Below are positions 17,972-25,881 of a DNA stretch of 64,000 nt, in pieces (within the stretch, counting starts at the first letter, position 1; each line of letters opens with the position of its first letter). A program made the translations under genes and the position numbers. Source of the stretch: 01-FULL-43-15b sp964472675 (GTDB lineage: Bacteria; Patescibacteriota; Microgenomatia; UBA8517; UBA10165). The stretch lies in contig CAYYLO010000001.1 of the NCBI GenBank assembly GCA_964472675.1, positions 1 to 64,000 on the forward strand. Direction: 5' to 3'. The notes under the pieces were generated by a model. The model was not told the origin of the DNA. It saw nothing but the letters and a program-made list of their open reading frames with translations, and did no database searches.

Positions 17972-18608
17972 TTTTGTATTGACCTGCGAAGCTTTGAGAA
18001 ATATTTTTGCAAAAGATTTTTGAAAACCCTAATTCTTCTAATATCTCAAAAAACAAGATATATGTTGAAAGCCAGTGTTTCATAACTTGTTTTTCCCCCA
18101 AATACGCTTTACTTCTTCTGCTCGCAAACGGGAGGTTTTTACCAATCCATGTTGGCGCTACAGCGTCGGCAAGCCACCGAATTGCAGTCTTTCTAGGTTC
18201 TAAGAAGCACAATAACCCCCCTTTTTTTAGCACCCTTTTAATCTCGCGTAAAGATGCCTTGTAGTCAAGGATGTGGTGAAACACTGAATCAACAAGTATT
18301 ACATCAAAAGTGCTGTCTTTGAAAGGAAGCTTCTCTGCTGAGCCGTGATATATTTTAATTCCCGGATTATTCACCATAGCCAGAGTAACAAATTGCACTG
18401 ATGGGTCGACACCAATAATCTTTTTGACTCCAAGCTTCTGCAGAAGCTTGATATTGAGACCATCACCGCATCCAAGATCAAGAACGCTGTCTTGAGGGCT
18501 TATTCGGAAAAGAGATAAGCGTTCAAGACGTTTTTCTAGACTCCTTCTTGTTTGAAAGTAGGCGCTCTCCCATTCTTTCGTTTGCCTGTAGCGATTGGAA
18601 ATTGCCAT
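17955..18608 (-). CDS. Class I SAM-dependent methyltransferase
   Basis: 217 residues. Motif I is VLDLGCGDGLNIKLL, then IGVDPS. FDVILVDSVFHHI and IKRVLKKGGLL follow as in Methyltransf_11. Its start abuts the stop of the cupin gene and its end overlaps the GT-C gene by 17 bp. Likely a sugar or lipid methyltransferase within the aminotransferase-cupin operon; substrate unknown. Confidence 0.8.
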   Translation of the reverse strand: MAISNRYRQTKEWESAYFQTRRSLEKRLERLSLFRISPQDSVLDLGCGDGLNIKLLQKLGVKKIIGVDPSVQFVTLAMVNNPGIKIYHGSAEKLPFKDSTFDVILVDSVFHHILDYKASLREIKRVLKKGGLLCFLEPRKTAIRWLADAVAPTWIGKNLPFASRRSKAYLGEKQVMKHWLSTYILFFEILEELGFSKIFCKNISQSFAGQYKNEKDH

Positions 18609-18986
18609 TTAGAGTTCCGGGACTTCTAGGGGGTATGTATCGGGATTATCTTTGTCGTATTTTTTAGATTTTCCCATAACAAAAGTGGAATCTTCTCGGA
18701 ATCTTATTGCGTGAGAATAATTAGGAACAAGTATAACCCCTTCGTTTGGATTTAAGCTTAGAGTCTCCTTTTCATCTAACCGAACACTAACTATATCTAT
18801 TTGGACACTGCCGTCGACAAGAAAGAAGAAAACACTTGTTTCTTTATGATAATGATTACCCATAGTCGCGCCGTTTTGCATTTTTCCATAAGAGATTTGC
18901 TCCCATGGACTTCCATTCAAAGCCTCGACAAAAAGGCCACGCTCATCTTTCCGTGAATAATTTGGTTTCAAGACTTGATGATGCAT
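18609..18986 (-). CDS. Cupin-fold protein, probable sugar-modifying enzyme
   Basis: 125 residues, a single cupin domain. GNHYHKE supplies H45, H47 and E49 and YSHAIRF the distal His, the usual metal set. DERGLFVE at the N-terminus resembles the start of sugar 3,5-epimerase or 3,4-ketoisomerase cupins (WxcM/FdtA/RmlC-like), but the full motif of none of them is present. It lies between a DegT aminotransferase and a methyltransferase with 0-1 bp spacing, so a role in making or modifying a nucleotide aminosugar is likely. Confidence 0.65.
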   Translation of the reverse strand: MHHQVLKPNYSRKDERGLFVEALNGSPWEQISYGKMQNGATMGNHYHKETSVFFFLVDGSVQIDIVSVRLDEKETLSLNPNEGVILVPNYSHAIRFREDSTFVMGKSKKYDKDNPDTYPLEVPEL

Positions 18987-18987
18987 T

Positions 18988-20130
18988 CTATTTTTTAGTT
19001 AGCGACAATAATGCGTCAACTACCCTTTTTTGTTCTTCCAGGGTGAGTCCTAAACCAGAAGGAAGGTACAACCCCCTGGATCCAATATCCTGGGAAACAG
19101 GGTACTCTCCAGAAACGTCCGGGTAACGCGAGTCTCCGCCTTGGATAAAGACCGGCTGTTGGCTCACAGGCGTATAAAACCTCTCACTCCCGATACCTAG
19201 TTGAGAGAGTCCTTCAATCACTTGATCGCGTGTAAGACCGAAACTCTGGTTTATTAGTATTGAATACATCCAAAAAGTGCTTTCCCCCCAGATCGGATCC
19301 TCTGGAGTTGCCACTTGGATAACACCTTTAAGAAGTTCATTGTAATTTTCGGCAATTTTTCTTCTTTTCGCAACTTTTTCATCAGCTTTTTCGAGTTGAG
19401 CTACCCCTATCGCAGCTTGGACATCTGTTAGGCGGTAGTTAAATCCTAGAAACCTGTGAACAAATCTTGGTTTTTCGAAAGCATGACTTCTTAGAAGTCG
19501 GGCCATATTTGCGATATTCTCATTATTTGTTACAACCATACCCCCCTCCCCCGTTACCAGATTCTTACTAGCATAAAAGCTGAAACATCCAACGTCTCCG
19601 ATAGAACCAACTTTTTTCCCCATAGTTTCCGCGCCGTGCGCAGCACAGGCATCTTCTACAACCGGAATGCCATATTTACCCGCGATTTCAACGATTTTTG
19701 CCATATTGGCAGGATTACCATACATATGAACCGGCATTATTGCTTTTGTTTTCTTTGTAATTTTTGCTTCGATCCTGTCGGGATCAATACACCATTGTTG
19801 AGGATCTACATCAACCAAAACTGGTTTTGCGCCGGCGAGTATAGTCATGCTTGCTGAGCAAATTATTGTAAAGTCAGGAATAATAACCTCATCGCCTGGC
19901 CCAACTCCTAAAGAAGCTAGAGCTAGGTGTATTGCTGCAGTCCCATTACTACAAGCTACTGCATATTCAACACCTAGCCACTTGGCAAATTTTTCTTCAA
20001 ATTGGGTTGTATATTTGCCCCCAGCAGAGATCCAATTAGAGTCAAAACAATCAACAGCATATTTCTTCTCATTTCCATCTAAAACAGGGATATTTGTGGG
20101 GAGAAAAGCGCCTTGTGAAGTTTGAGCCAT
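18988..20130 (-). CDS. DegT/DnrJ/EryC1/StrS-family PLP aminotransferase (perosamine-synthase-like)
   Basis: 380 residues. K189 in SFYASKNLVTGEGG is the PLP lysine and D160 in VVEDACAAHGA binds the pyridine nitrogen. CIDPDRIEAKI and IMPVHMYGNPANM match GDP-perosamine synthases and related nucleotide-sugar aminotransferases. A GDP-mannose 4,6-dehydratase (24186-25262) is encoded 4 kb away and could supply its 4-keto substrate (inference). A strong promoter (TTGACA, 17 nt, TAAGAT) precedes it, giving a leader of only about 10 nt with no Shine-Dalgarno. The preferred start is the ATG at 20130. Confidence 0.85.
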   Translation of the reverse strand: MAQTSQGAFLPTNIPVLDGNEKKYAVDCFDSNWISAGGKYTTQFEEKFAKWLGVEYAVACSNGTAAIHLALASLGVGPGDEVIIPDFTIICSASMTILAGAKPVLVDVDPQQWCIDPDRIEAKITKKTKAIMPVHMYGNPANMAKIVEIAGKYGIPVVEDACAAHGAETMGKKVGSIGDVGCFSFYASKNLVTGEGGMVVTNNENIANMARLLRSHAFEKPRFVHRFLGFNYRLTDVQAAIGVAQLEKADEKVAKRRKIAENYNELLKGVIQVATPEDPIWGESTFWMYSILINQSFGLTRDQVIEGLSQLGIGSERFYTPVSQQPVFIQGGDSRYPDVSGEYPVSQDIGSRGLYLPSGLGLTLEEQKRVVDALLSLTKK

Positions 20131-20147
20131 TTCTGTTTGTGATTATC

Positions 20148-20176
20148 ATCTTAACAACGCAACTCTGCTTTGTCAA
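20148..20176 (-). promoter_or_regulatory. Sigma-70-type promoter of the aminotransferase operon
   Basis: Minus strand: perfect TTGACA (20176-20171), 17-nt spacer, TAAGAT (20153-20148), then 17 nt to the ATG at 20130. This is the best -35/-10 pair in the window. The insertion sequence ends about 10 bp upstream and leaves it intact. Confidence 0.75.
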
Positions 20177-20186
20177 CGAATTATGC

Positions 20187-20207
20187 TGGCACCCTAGATA
20201 CCGTACA
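20187..20207 (+). repeat. IS left terminal inverted repeat
   Basis: 21 bp beginning TGGCACCC and ending ATACCGTACA. It overlaps the last codons and stop of the transposase gene. Confidence 0.8.
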
Positions 20208-21204
20208 TTTCTCCTTTCTGATAAGATAGCACAAATTCTTTGGGTGTTTTGTACTTTAGGGCTTGGTGAAATCTTTTTGTGTTGTAGCAGTTGTTAAACT
20301 CTGCACAGATTTTCCTGACCTCTTCTGCTTCAGGATAAAGTTCTCTGTAGTTTAAAAATTCATACTCTAAAGTTTTGATCAGTCTTTCTGCCCTGGAGTT
20401 CATTTTGGAGGTGTGAGGATAGGTAAAATAGTGTGGAATGTTAAGCTCCTGGCACTTTTTGTGGAAGTTTAAAAGATATTCTGAACCATTGTCTGTGTTG
20501 ACTGCTTTAATTGAGAATGGAAAGTAGGACAAAACCCTTTCCAAAAAATCTGCTGCATTTTTGGAGCTGGCGCTTCTGTGGGGATAGACAAACCCAAGCC
20601 TTGACTTGCAGTCAATGGCCACAAAGACATAAAACCTTTGACCTAAAATGTATAAATGTTTGGTGTCAATCTGTATTAATGATCCCAAATCTTTCTCTTT
20701 AAGTTCTCTTGCAGCCTTAACTCTGGCAATAGAATAATTTCTGTGTTTGCTTCTTTGCTCAACATTACCAATGTTTTTAAGCTCAAAATGTCTGTTAATT
20801 ACCTTTTGGATAACTTTGGTAGAAATTTTAACCCGAGCTCTTTTTAATTCTTCTTGGATTTCATACTTACTCTTTCTTGTGTCAGAAAGGCGAATATCAT
20901 ATGTAAGCCTTAGAATCCTTGGGTCTGTGGTCATCTCACGCAGTTTGTGCGGCCTTCTTGTTTTAGTATCAAATTCCAAAGTTTTAAGGTTGTACTTGTT
21001 AAATCTTTTCTGCCAAAGATAAAAAGTATCTCGTGATATCCCAAAATGCCTGCAGGTTAAAGAGGCATTTTTGTTGTGGGAGAAATAAAAGTCAAACCAG
21101 GCAAGTCTTCTTAAAGCCTCTTTTGATAAATTTGCAGCTCTAATTCTGGCAACCGGAAGCATGGTAAATGCACGCATGTACGTGCCATTGTAACGACCGT
21201 TCAC
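20194..21204 (-). CDS. IS481-like DDE transposase, intact
   Basis: 336 residues from the GTG at 21204; an ATG at 21177 (residue 10) is the alternative and may be the true start, since neither has a Shine-Dalgarno. An N-terminal helix-turn-helix (about 27-70, with CRHFGISRDTFYLWQKRF) binds DNA. The rve/DDE core has D180 in QIDTK, D238 in NTDNGSEY and E273 in NSRAER, with the expected 34 residues between the last two. No frameshift or internal stop is seen, so the element may be active. The stop lies inside the left inverted repeat. Confidence 0.9.
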   Translation of the reverse strand: MNGRYNGTYMRAFTMLPVARIRAANLSKEALRRLAWFDFYFSHNKNASLTCRHFGISRDTFYLWQKRFNKYNLKTLEFDTKTRRPHKLREMTTDPRILRLTYDIRLSDTRKSKYEIQEELKRARVKISTKVIQKVINRHFELKNIGNVEQRSKHRNYSIARVKAARELKEKDLGSLIQIDTKHLYILGQRFYVFVAIDCKSRLGFVYPHRSASSKNAADFLERVLSYFPFSIKAVNTDNGSEYLLNFHKKCQELNIPHYFTYPHTSKMNSRAERLIKTLEYEFLNYRELYPEAEEVRKICAEFNNCYNTKRFHQALKYKTPKEFVLSYQKGEMYGI

Positions 21205-21208
21205 AGAT

Positions 21209-21246
21209 CATCAACTGTACGGTATGTATGGGGACAACAGTTGATG
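21209..21246. repeat. 10-bp perfect inverted repeat spanning the IS right end
   Basis: CATCAACTGT (21209-21218) and ACAGTTGATG (21237-21246) with an 18-nt loop. One arm is inside the element, the other begins one base outside the 21-bp terminal repeat. There is no U-run, so it is not a classic terminator. Confidence 0.6.
21216..21236 (-). repeat. IS right terminal inverted repeat
   Basis: Reads TGTCCCCATAC then ATACCGTACA on the minus strand; pairs with 20187-20207. Confidence 0.8.
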
Positions 21247-21276
21247 TTTACAAAGAAGCCTTCAGTAAATTACAAT
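21247..21276 (+). promoter_or_regulatory. Promoter of the GT4 at 21291
   Basis: TTTACA (21247-21252), 18-nt spacer, TACAAT (21271-21276), then 14 nt to the ATG, so the leader is about 7-8 nt. It begins within 11 bp of the right end of the insertion sequence and is intact. Confidence 0.65.
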
Positions 21277-21290
21277 CTTAAACATAATGT

Positions 21291-22517
21291 ATGCGTAAAG
21301 AAAATAAGTTGCCAATATTTATTGTATGTGGTAAATCACCTATCGGAGCCTCTGGCGGTGGCTATTCTGCCTACGCTTATAACCTTGCAAAAATCCTAAG
21401 AAAAATTGGACACGAGACTTTTATTGTAGCCCTTGGGGACAAAAACGAATTAGTAGAAACAGAGGTTGGAAAGTTGATGCTTGTTAAGGCGTCATTCTTA
21501 AATGTAAACATCACTGCACTTCCAGGGCTTCCGTTATTCTCTTTTGTGTTTGCTAAAGAAGTTAATAGGCTGGCAAGGAAACAAGGATTTTCAAAATATA
21601 TTGTTTGGGGCATAGGACCTTGGGGATTTGCGGGAACTCTAATTAAGCTTCTTTTCAATAAAAATGTGGTACATATAAATAACTACTTTACCACAACAAA
21701 GCATGAGTGGTCTGGAGCTTTGGATGCGCTGCGCGTTTCTGACTTTGGAGTTATTTTAAAAATAAAATATCTCCTCATTTTTAATACTGTAGTTAGATAC
21801 CTTACTTGGCTTGAGGGAATACTTCTTAAAAGAGCTGATATTGTTATAACAAATTATAAGTCAACAGAAGAGATAATTAAGAAACAATTTGGGATCAATC
21901 ATTCTAGATTTAAGAGAGCAGCTTTTACAGTTGGAGTTTATGCAAGAAATGCTGCAAAAGAAGAAAAAAACAACCTGAAACTTCCCAAAAAATATATGCT
22001 TTTTTTCTCAAGACACGATCCTAGAAAAGGAGTTAATTTTATGCTTCATGCAATGAAAATATTAGAAGATCAAGGATTCAAGGTTCCACTGCTTATTGGG
22101 GGAACCGGAGATGTGTTTGAAGCAAACAAAAGACTTGCTGAAAAATTAGAACTTAAACATGTTGAGTTTTTAGGATTCGTTGCTGACACAAAACCTTTAC
22201 TTAAAAATACGAGTGCCTTTGTTTTTCCAACTATGGAGGAAGGGGCCGGAGCTCTTACTATCAACGAAGCGATGTCTCTTGGAGCACCAATTGTTTCAAC
22301 GGCTTGTGACGGGATTGTTGAAGATATTGATAATGAGAAGTCTGGGCTACTTGTTCCTATGGGAGATGCTGTAGCTTTAGCTAAGGGAATGAGTAGGTTA
22401 ATAGGAAATCCAACGTTCGCAAAAACTCTTGGAAAAAACGCAAAAGTCGAATATCAAAAAAGATTTAATTTTGAGAGAATGGAGAGAGATATTAAAAATA
22501 TTCTTACGAGAACTTAA
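21291..22517 (+). CDS. GT4-family glycosyltransferase
   Basis: 408 residues, GT-B. ASGGGYSAYAYNLAKIL is the N-terminal Gly-rich loop, FFSRHDPRKGVNFM the start of the C-terminal domain, and the catalytic E-rich motif EEGAGALTINEA is at 316-327. ATG 21291 is chosen because the nearby ATG at 21287 is followed by an early stop in its own frame. The gene has its own promoter and is joined without a gap to a methyltransferase gene. Acceptor and donor unknown. Confidence 0.9.
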   Translation: MRKENKLPIFIVCGKSPIGASGGGYSAYAYNLAKILRKIGHETFIVALGDKNELVETEVGKLMLVKASFLNVNITALPGLPLFSFVFAKEVNRLARKQGFSKYIVWGIGPWGFAGTLIKLLFNKNVVHINNYFTTTKHEWSGALDALRVSDFGVILKIKYLLIFNTVVRYLTWLEGILLKRADIVITNYKSTEEIIKKQFGINHSRFKRAAFTVGVYARNAAKEEKNNLKLPKKYMLFFSRHDPRKGVNFMLHAMKILEDQGFKVPLLIGGTGDVFEANKRLAEKLELKHVEFLGFVADTKPLLKNTSAFVFPTMEEGAGALTINEAMSLGAPIVSTACDGIVEDIDNEKSGLLVPMGDAVALAKGMSRLIGNPTFAKTLGKNAKVEYQKRFNFERMERDIKNILTRT

Positions 22518-23264
22518 GTGAATACCTCTTACTCAACGTCGCACAGCCATATTCTTCAAAAGAAAGACCGCATGCGGGTAGCAGAACAGCTACTTGCAAT
22601 CCTCAGGGATAGATATACGCTCAGGGCATTGAAAAATTTAAATGTGCTAGATTATGGATGTTCGAGCGGGGTTATTACTAGATATCTATCTAGGTACTTT
22701 GCGAAAACAACAGGATATGATGTAGACAGAGAAGCCATAGAACAAGCAAAGCGGGACTGCAAGAAATCCAATCTCTCCTTTTACCTGGGACAGGGTATTC
22801 AATTACCTTACGAAGATTCTACTTTTGATCTGGTAATTTGCAATCAGGTTTATTCATATCTTGATGACCCCCGCTTCATGATGAAGGAAATTCACCGCGT
22901 TCTGAAAAGTAACGGGTTTTGCCTTTTCACTGGAGATAACTTACTCAGACTTGTCGAACCTCTCTACGGAATACCCTTCATAAGATGGATACCTAGAAGT
23001 TGGACTTCTTTAATATTAAAATTTATTGGACACAAAAATATATACCTTGGTAAATACAAAAGTTACTGGGGCATGAAAGAACTTTTCAAAGGATTTACTA
23101 TTAACGACTACACATTGAAGGTATTAAGAAACCCTAGGCAATTTAAATATTCTAAACTATATCGTTATGAGAGTTTTATACAAGCTGTTCCGTTCTTTTT
23201 CTTTGTAATACTAAAGCCGTTTTCCCCTAGCTTCATTTATATTCTTAAAAAAGATTCTAATTAG
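22518..23264 (+). CDS. Class I SAM-dependent methyltransferase
   Basis: 248 residues, starting at a GTG directly after the TAA of the GT4 gene, so probably by coupling. Motif I is VLDYGCSSGVITRYL, then GYDVDREAI. DLVICNQVYSYL and EIHRVLKSNGF are Methyltransf_11-type elements. A hydrophobic C-terminus (VPFFFFVILKPFSPSF) suggests membrane contact. The stop overlaps the convergent gene by 8 bp. Confidence 0.8.
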   Translation: MNTSYSTSHSHILQKKDRMRVAEQLLAILRDRYTLRALKNLNVLDYGCSSGVITRYLSRYFAKTTGYDVDREAIEQAKRDCKKSNLSFYLGQGIQLPYEDSTFDLVICNQVYSYLDDPRFMMKEIHRVLKSNGFCLFTGDNLLRLVEPLYGIPFIRWIPRSWTSLILKFIGHKNIYLGKYKSYWGMKELFKGFTINDYTLKVLRNPRQFKYSKLYRYESFIQAVPFFFFVILKPFSPSFIYILKKDSN

Positions 23265-24183
23265 CTTGGTTTCTTTTTTGGATCGAGAGTGAGGTGAGTG
23301 CAATCAGGAGTTCACTCGCAACAAGTGATAACCGAAAAATGATTGCAACAAGAACTCCAATATGAAGTGGTACAAATTTAGAAATTAACCCTGCCATAGA
23401 AATCTCTTGGACACCTAGTCCGCCTGGTGCGAAGAGAGATATATAACCCAGTATCCAAGATGAAGCAAAGATTGCAACAAAACTTGGAATTAACTGAAAT
23501 GATAAGCTCTGGACTAAGTTGCTAATAAAAAATACTGTTAATCCTGCAAAGATGTATTGGAGAAAATACACTGCACAAATGATTGGGGTGTAGTTTTTGT
23601 TAAAAACAAAATCTGAAGTTTCAATGTTTCTTTTAAAGAGTCTATTGATGATTTGTGCGATCAAAGAGAGCAGGCCTTGGTTAAACAGTATTACCATGAG
23701 CAAAAACGGGGGGGCTGCTAGCAACACTAAACTTGCAAACTTGGGAAGATTTATTAAGTCGTTTCTTATGTACAACATAGTTCCAATCAACATAAGACCC
23801 GTAAATAGGTTAAATACGATCTCCAAAAGGACAGTTGCAGAGGACTGCATCACTGAGGAGTTTGTTTCCTTACTTGTTAGATAGGAGCGGCCAACGTACT
23901 GCCAAACAGATCCCGGAAGAAAGCGGCTAAGACTTGAAAAGATCCATATTCGTAAGTTTTGAAGGTAGGTCACTTTAAGCCCGGTAGATTTGGTAATTAG
24001 ATGCCACGACAGAACATTGAGAAAGTGTATAGGTATTAACGCAAGAAGTACGAGCGAAACAGAAACGATATTTATTTTCCAATCCACAGCTTTAATTTCT
24101 TTGAGATTTGGGAAAAGCGTGGCAATAACAAAAATTGTTGTAGCTGCTACCACCAAGAAGTAGAGCAGGGACTTGAAACGCAT
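23257..24183 (-). CDS. LPG-synthase-TM/AglD-like integral membrane protein (UPF0104)
   Basis: 308 residues, about eight membrane helices. SRFLPGSVWQYVGR (86-99) and FAPGGLGVQE (251-260) are the two signatures of the lysylphosphatidylglycerol-synthase transmembrane family, to which archaeal AglD-associated proteins and presumed flippase-like proteins belong. The cytoplasmic aminoacyl-transfer domain of MprF is absent. Possible role: lipid or glycolipid translocation alongside the Wzx-like proteins (inference). It lies 2 bp downstream of gmd and is the last gene of the 40-kb minus-strand run. Confidence 0.8.
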   Translation of the reverse strand: MRFKSLLYFLVVAATTIFVIATLFPNLKEIKAVDWKINIVSVSLVLLALIPIHFLNVLSWHLITKSTGLKVTYLQNLRIWIFSSLSRFLPGSVWQYVGRSYLTSKETNSSVMQSSATVLLEIVFNLFTGLMLIGTMLYIRNDLINLPKFASLVLLAAPPFLLMVILFNQGLLSLIAQIINRLFKRNIETSDFVFNKNYTPIICAVYFLQYIFAGLTVFFISNLVQSLSFQLIPSFVAIFASSWILGYISLFAPGGLGVQEISMAGLISKFVPLHIGVLVAIIFRLSLVASELLIALTSLSIQKRNQAN

Positions 24184-24185
24184 CT

Positions 24186-25262
24186 TTATGAGAGATTGAC
24201 TAGTGACTCTTCTTTTTCCTCGCCTGTTGTAATTTTGAAGGTTTTGGAGTTTACTCTAAGACTAATGCCTGCATTCTTTAGCTCTGCGTTAAGCATTATA
24301 GCAACCAATTCCTCAAACTTTACTTTTGGTTTCCAGCCTAGTTTCCTCTCTGCTTTGCTTGCGTCACCGAGCAATATATCGACCTCTGCAGGTCTGTAAT
24401 ATTGCGGATCAATTCTAACATAAGACTTCCAATTTAGTCCCGCCAGTTCAAAGGCATACTCCACAAATTCACGTACCGTATGTGTTTCCCCTGTTGCTAT
24501 AACATAATCTTCAGGTTCGTCTTGCTGAAGCATCGTCCACATCGCCTGTACGTACTCCTTTGCGAAGCCCCAATCTCTTTTAGCATCCAGATTTCCAAGG
24601 AAGAGTTTATCTTGTTTTTTTGCTAAAATATTTACTATGCCAGTAGTAATTTTTCTTGTGACAAAATTTTCCCCACGTCGCGGCGATTCATGGTTAAAAA
24701 GTATTCCACTACAGGCAAAAATGCCATAAGCTTCGCGATAATTTACTGTCAGGTGGTGTGCCAACACCTTTGCTGCCCCATATGGGCTTCGTGGCATAAA
24801 CGGAGTACTCTCGTTTTGAGGAGCAGGTGCCGAACCAAACATCTCACTGCTTGAGGCCTGATAGAATTTAGACTTTAGACCTAAATCTCTGATAGCTTCC
24901 AGTATTCTCAGGGCGCCTAAACCCACTGTATTGACAGTATATTCTGGAATGTCAAAGCTAATTCTCACGTGACTTTGAGCAGCAAGGTTATAAACTTCAT
25001 CAGGTTGTATTTTTTCGAGTAACTTATAGACACTATTTGTATCTGTTAGATCGCCGTAATCAAGATCAAAATTGGGGTTACGCACATGGGAATTAAGATA
25101 AAGGTGATTGATACGGGAAGTATTCATTGAGCTTGATCTTCTAACAATGCCATGTACGCGATAGCCTTTGCGTAGAAGCAGCTCAGAAAGATATGAACCA
25201 TCTTGTCCTGTTATGCCTGTAATTAAAGCCGTCTTTTGTCTTGCTTCACCATTCTTTAACAT
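24186..25262 (-). CDS. gmd: GDP-mannose 4,6-dehydratase
   Basis: 358 residues. GITGQDG (16-22) is the NADP-binding loop characteristic of Gmd. SSSEMFG contains the catalytic Ser/Glu (139-140), and Y161-x3-K165 in PYGAAK completes the site. RRSSSMNTSRI (41-51) is the Gmd-specific NADP and tetramer segment. It converts GDP-D-mannose to GDP-4-keto-6-deoxymannose, the branch point for GDP-fucose, rhamnose and perosamine. No fucose synthase was recognised nearby, whereas an aminotransferase is at 18988-20130. The ATG overlaps the stop of the upstream gene (TAATG). It ends with a short extra tail compared with typical Gmd. Confidence 0.92.
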   Translation of the reverse strand: MLKNGEARQKTALITGITGQDGSYLSELLLRKGYRVHGIVRRSSSMNTSRINHLYLNSHVRNPNFDLDYGDLTDTNSVYKLLEKIQPDEVYNLAAQSHVRISFDIPEYTVNTVGLGALRILEAIRDLGLKSKFYQASSSEMFGSAPAPQNESTPFMPRSPYGAAKVLAHHLTVNYREAYGIFACSGILFNHESPRRGENFVTRKITTGIVNILAKKQDKLFLGNLDAKRDWGFAKEYVQAMWTMLQQDEPEDYVIATGETHTVREFVEYAFELAGLNWKSYVRIDPQYYRPAEVDILLGDASKAERKLGWKPKVKFEELVAIMLNAELKNAGISLRVNSKTFKITTGEEKEESLVNLS

Positions 25263-25849
25263 TACAATAAGGATTGTATTTCGCTTACTTTATTTAATAT
25301 AGAATCAATCTTATTCTGAACATCTTTACTTGCTTCTAATCTCAAATACGGAAGAAAAACTTTTAAGTTTTCTAGCTGATTTTTTATATTGATTTCAGCA
25401 TTAGCATTTATCATGCCTCTTGGGTTGCTTTCTTTTATCTTTTTTGCAGCTATAGACAAAGAATTCTCCATTTTGTTTAAGGTTTTTTGAAGAGCATCTT
25501 CCTTGTTCGCCTTATAAAGCTTTTCAGCTTCTACTACTCTTTTCGTTGCAAGTTGAACTTCGTAATCTGCTCTTTTTGAGCCTTTAAATATCAAAAACCC
25601 CCTAGCTCTCTCTTTTAGTTCTTTGACAAAATATAACTTATCGTCTGCAGTCCTACCTGCTACAACCGGCCAAAAAAGAGTATATGAATCAACTAATGTT
25701 GGTGTGGGTGTAGGTGTAGGGGACGGGAAAATAGTAGTCGGTGCTATCTTTTTATATGCTGTCTTAGCCAAAAGTGGCGATATGTTTGAAAAAGCAAGGA
25801 TAAAAGAAATGAATGAAGCGCAAAGTAAGATTAATGTTTTCCCTCTCAT
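25262..25849 (-). CDS. Secreted or membrane-anchored DUF5667-like protein
   Basis: 195 residues from ATG 25849; a TTG at 25885 would overlap the upstream GT4 and add a poor N-terminus. A signal or anchor helix (about 2-28) is followed by a low-complexity PTPTPTPT stretch. A helical domain with LYFVKELKERARGFLIF and predicted coiled segments follows, resembling DUF5667 proteins of unknown function that are common in Microgenomates. It is translationally coupled to gmd. No catalytic residues recognised; possibly a surface protein or regulator ectodomain. Confidence 0.65.
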   Translation of the reverse strand: MRGKTLILLCASFISFILAFSNISPLLAKTAYKKIAPTTIFPSPTPTPTPTLVDSYTLFWPVVAGRTADDKLYFVKELKERARGFLIFKGSKRADYEVQLATKRVVEAEKLYKANKEDALQKTLNKMENSLSIAAKKIKESNPRGMINANAEINIKNQLENLKVFLPYLRLEASKDVQNKIDSILNKVSEIQSLL

Positions 25850-25881
25850 AATGAGAATCGTATAACAACAGAAAGATAAAC

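Larger units (their letters stand above)
20187..21236 (-). mobile_element. IS481-like insertion sequence, about 1.05 kb
   Basis: A single transposase gene lies between terminal inverted repeats at 20187-20207 and 21216-21236 (17 of 21 positions match; the inner ATACCGTACA is perfect). The repeats can be stretched three bases outward (TGC/TGT) to 20184 and 21239. No direct target repeat is visible in the flanks. It is inserted between two divergent promoters. The family is inferred from the transposase. Confidence 0.85.

Noticed and set aside
21209..21246. Rho-independent terminator at the IS right end
   Set aside because: The stem is followed by no U-tract on either strand and has an 18-nt loop.
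25690..25740. Tandem repeat coding PTPTPTPT in the DUF5667-like protein
   Set aside because: Six-nt periodic Pro-Thr linker, common in secreted proteins; not part of the heptamer pattern.
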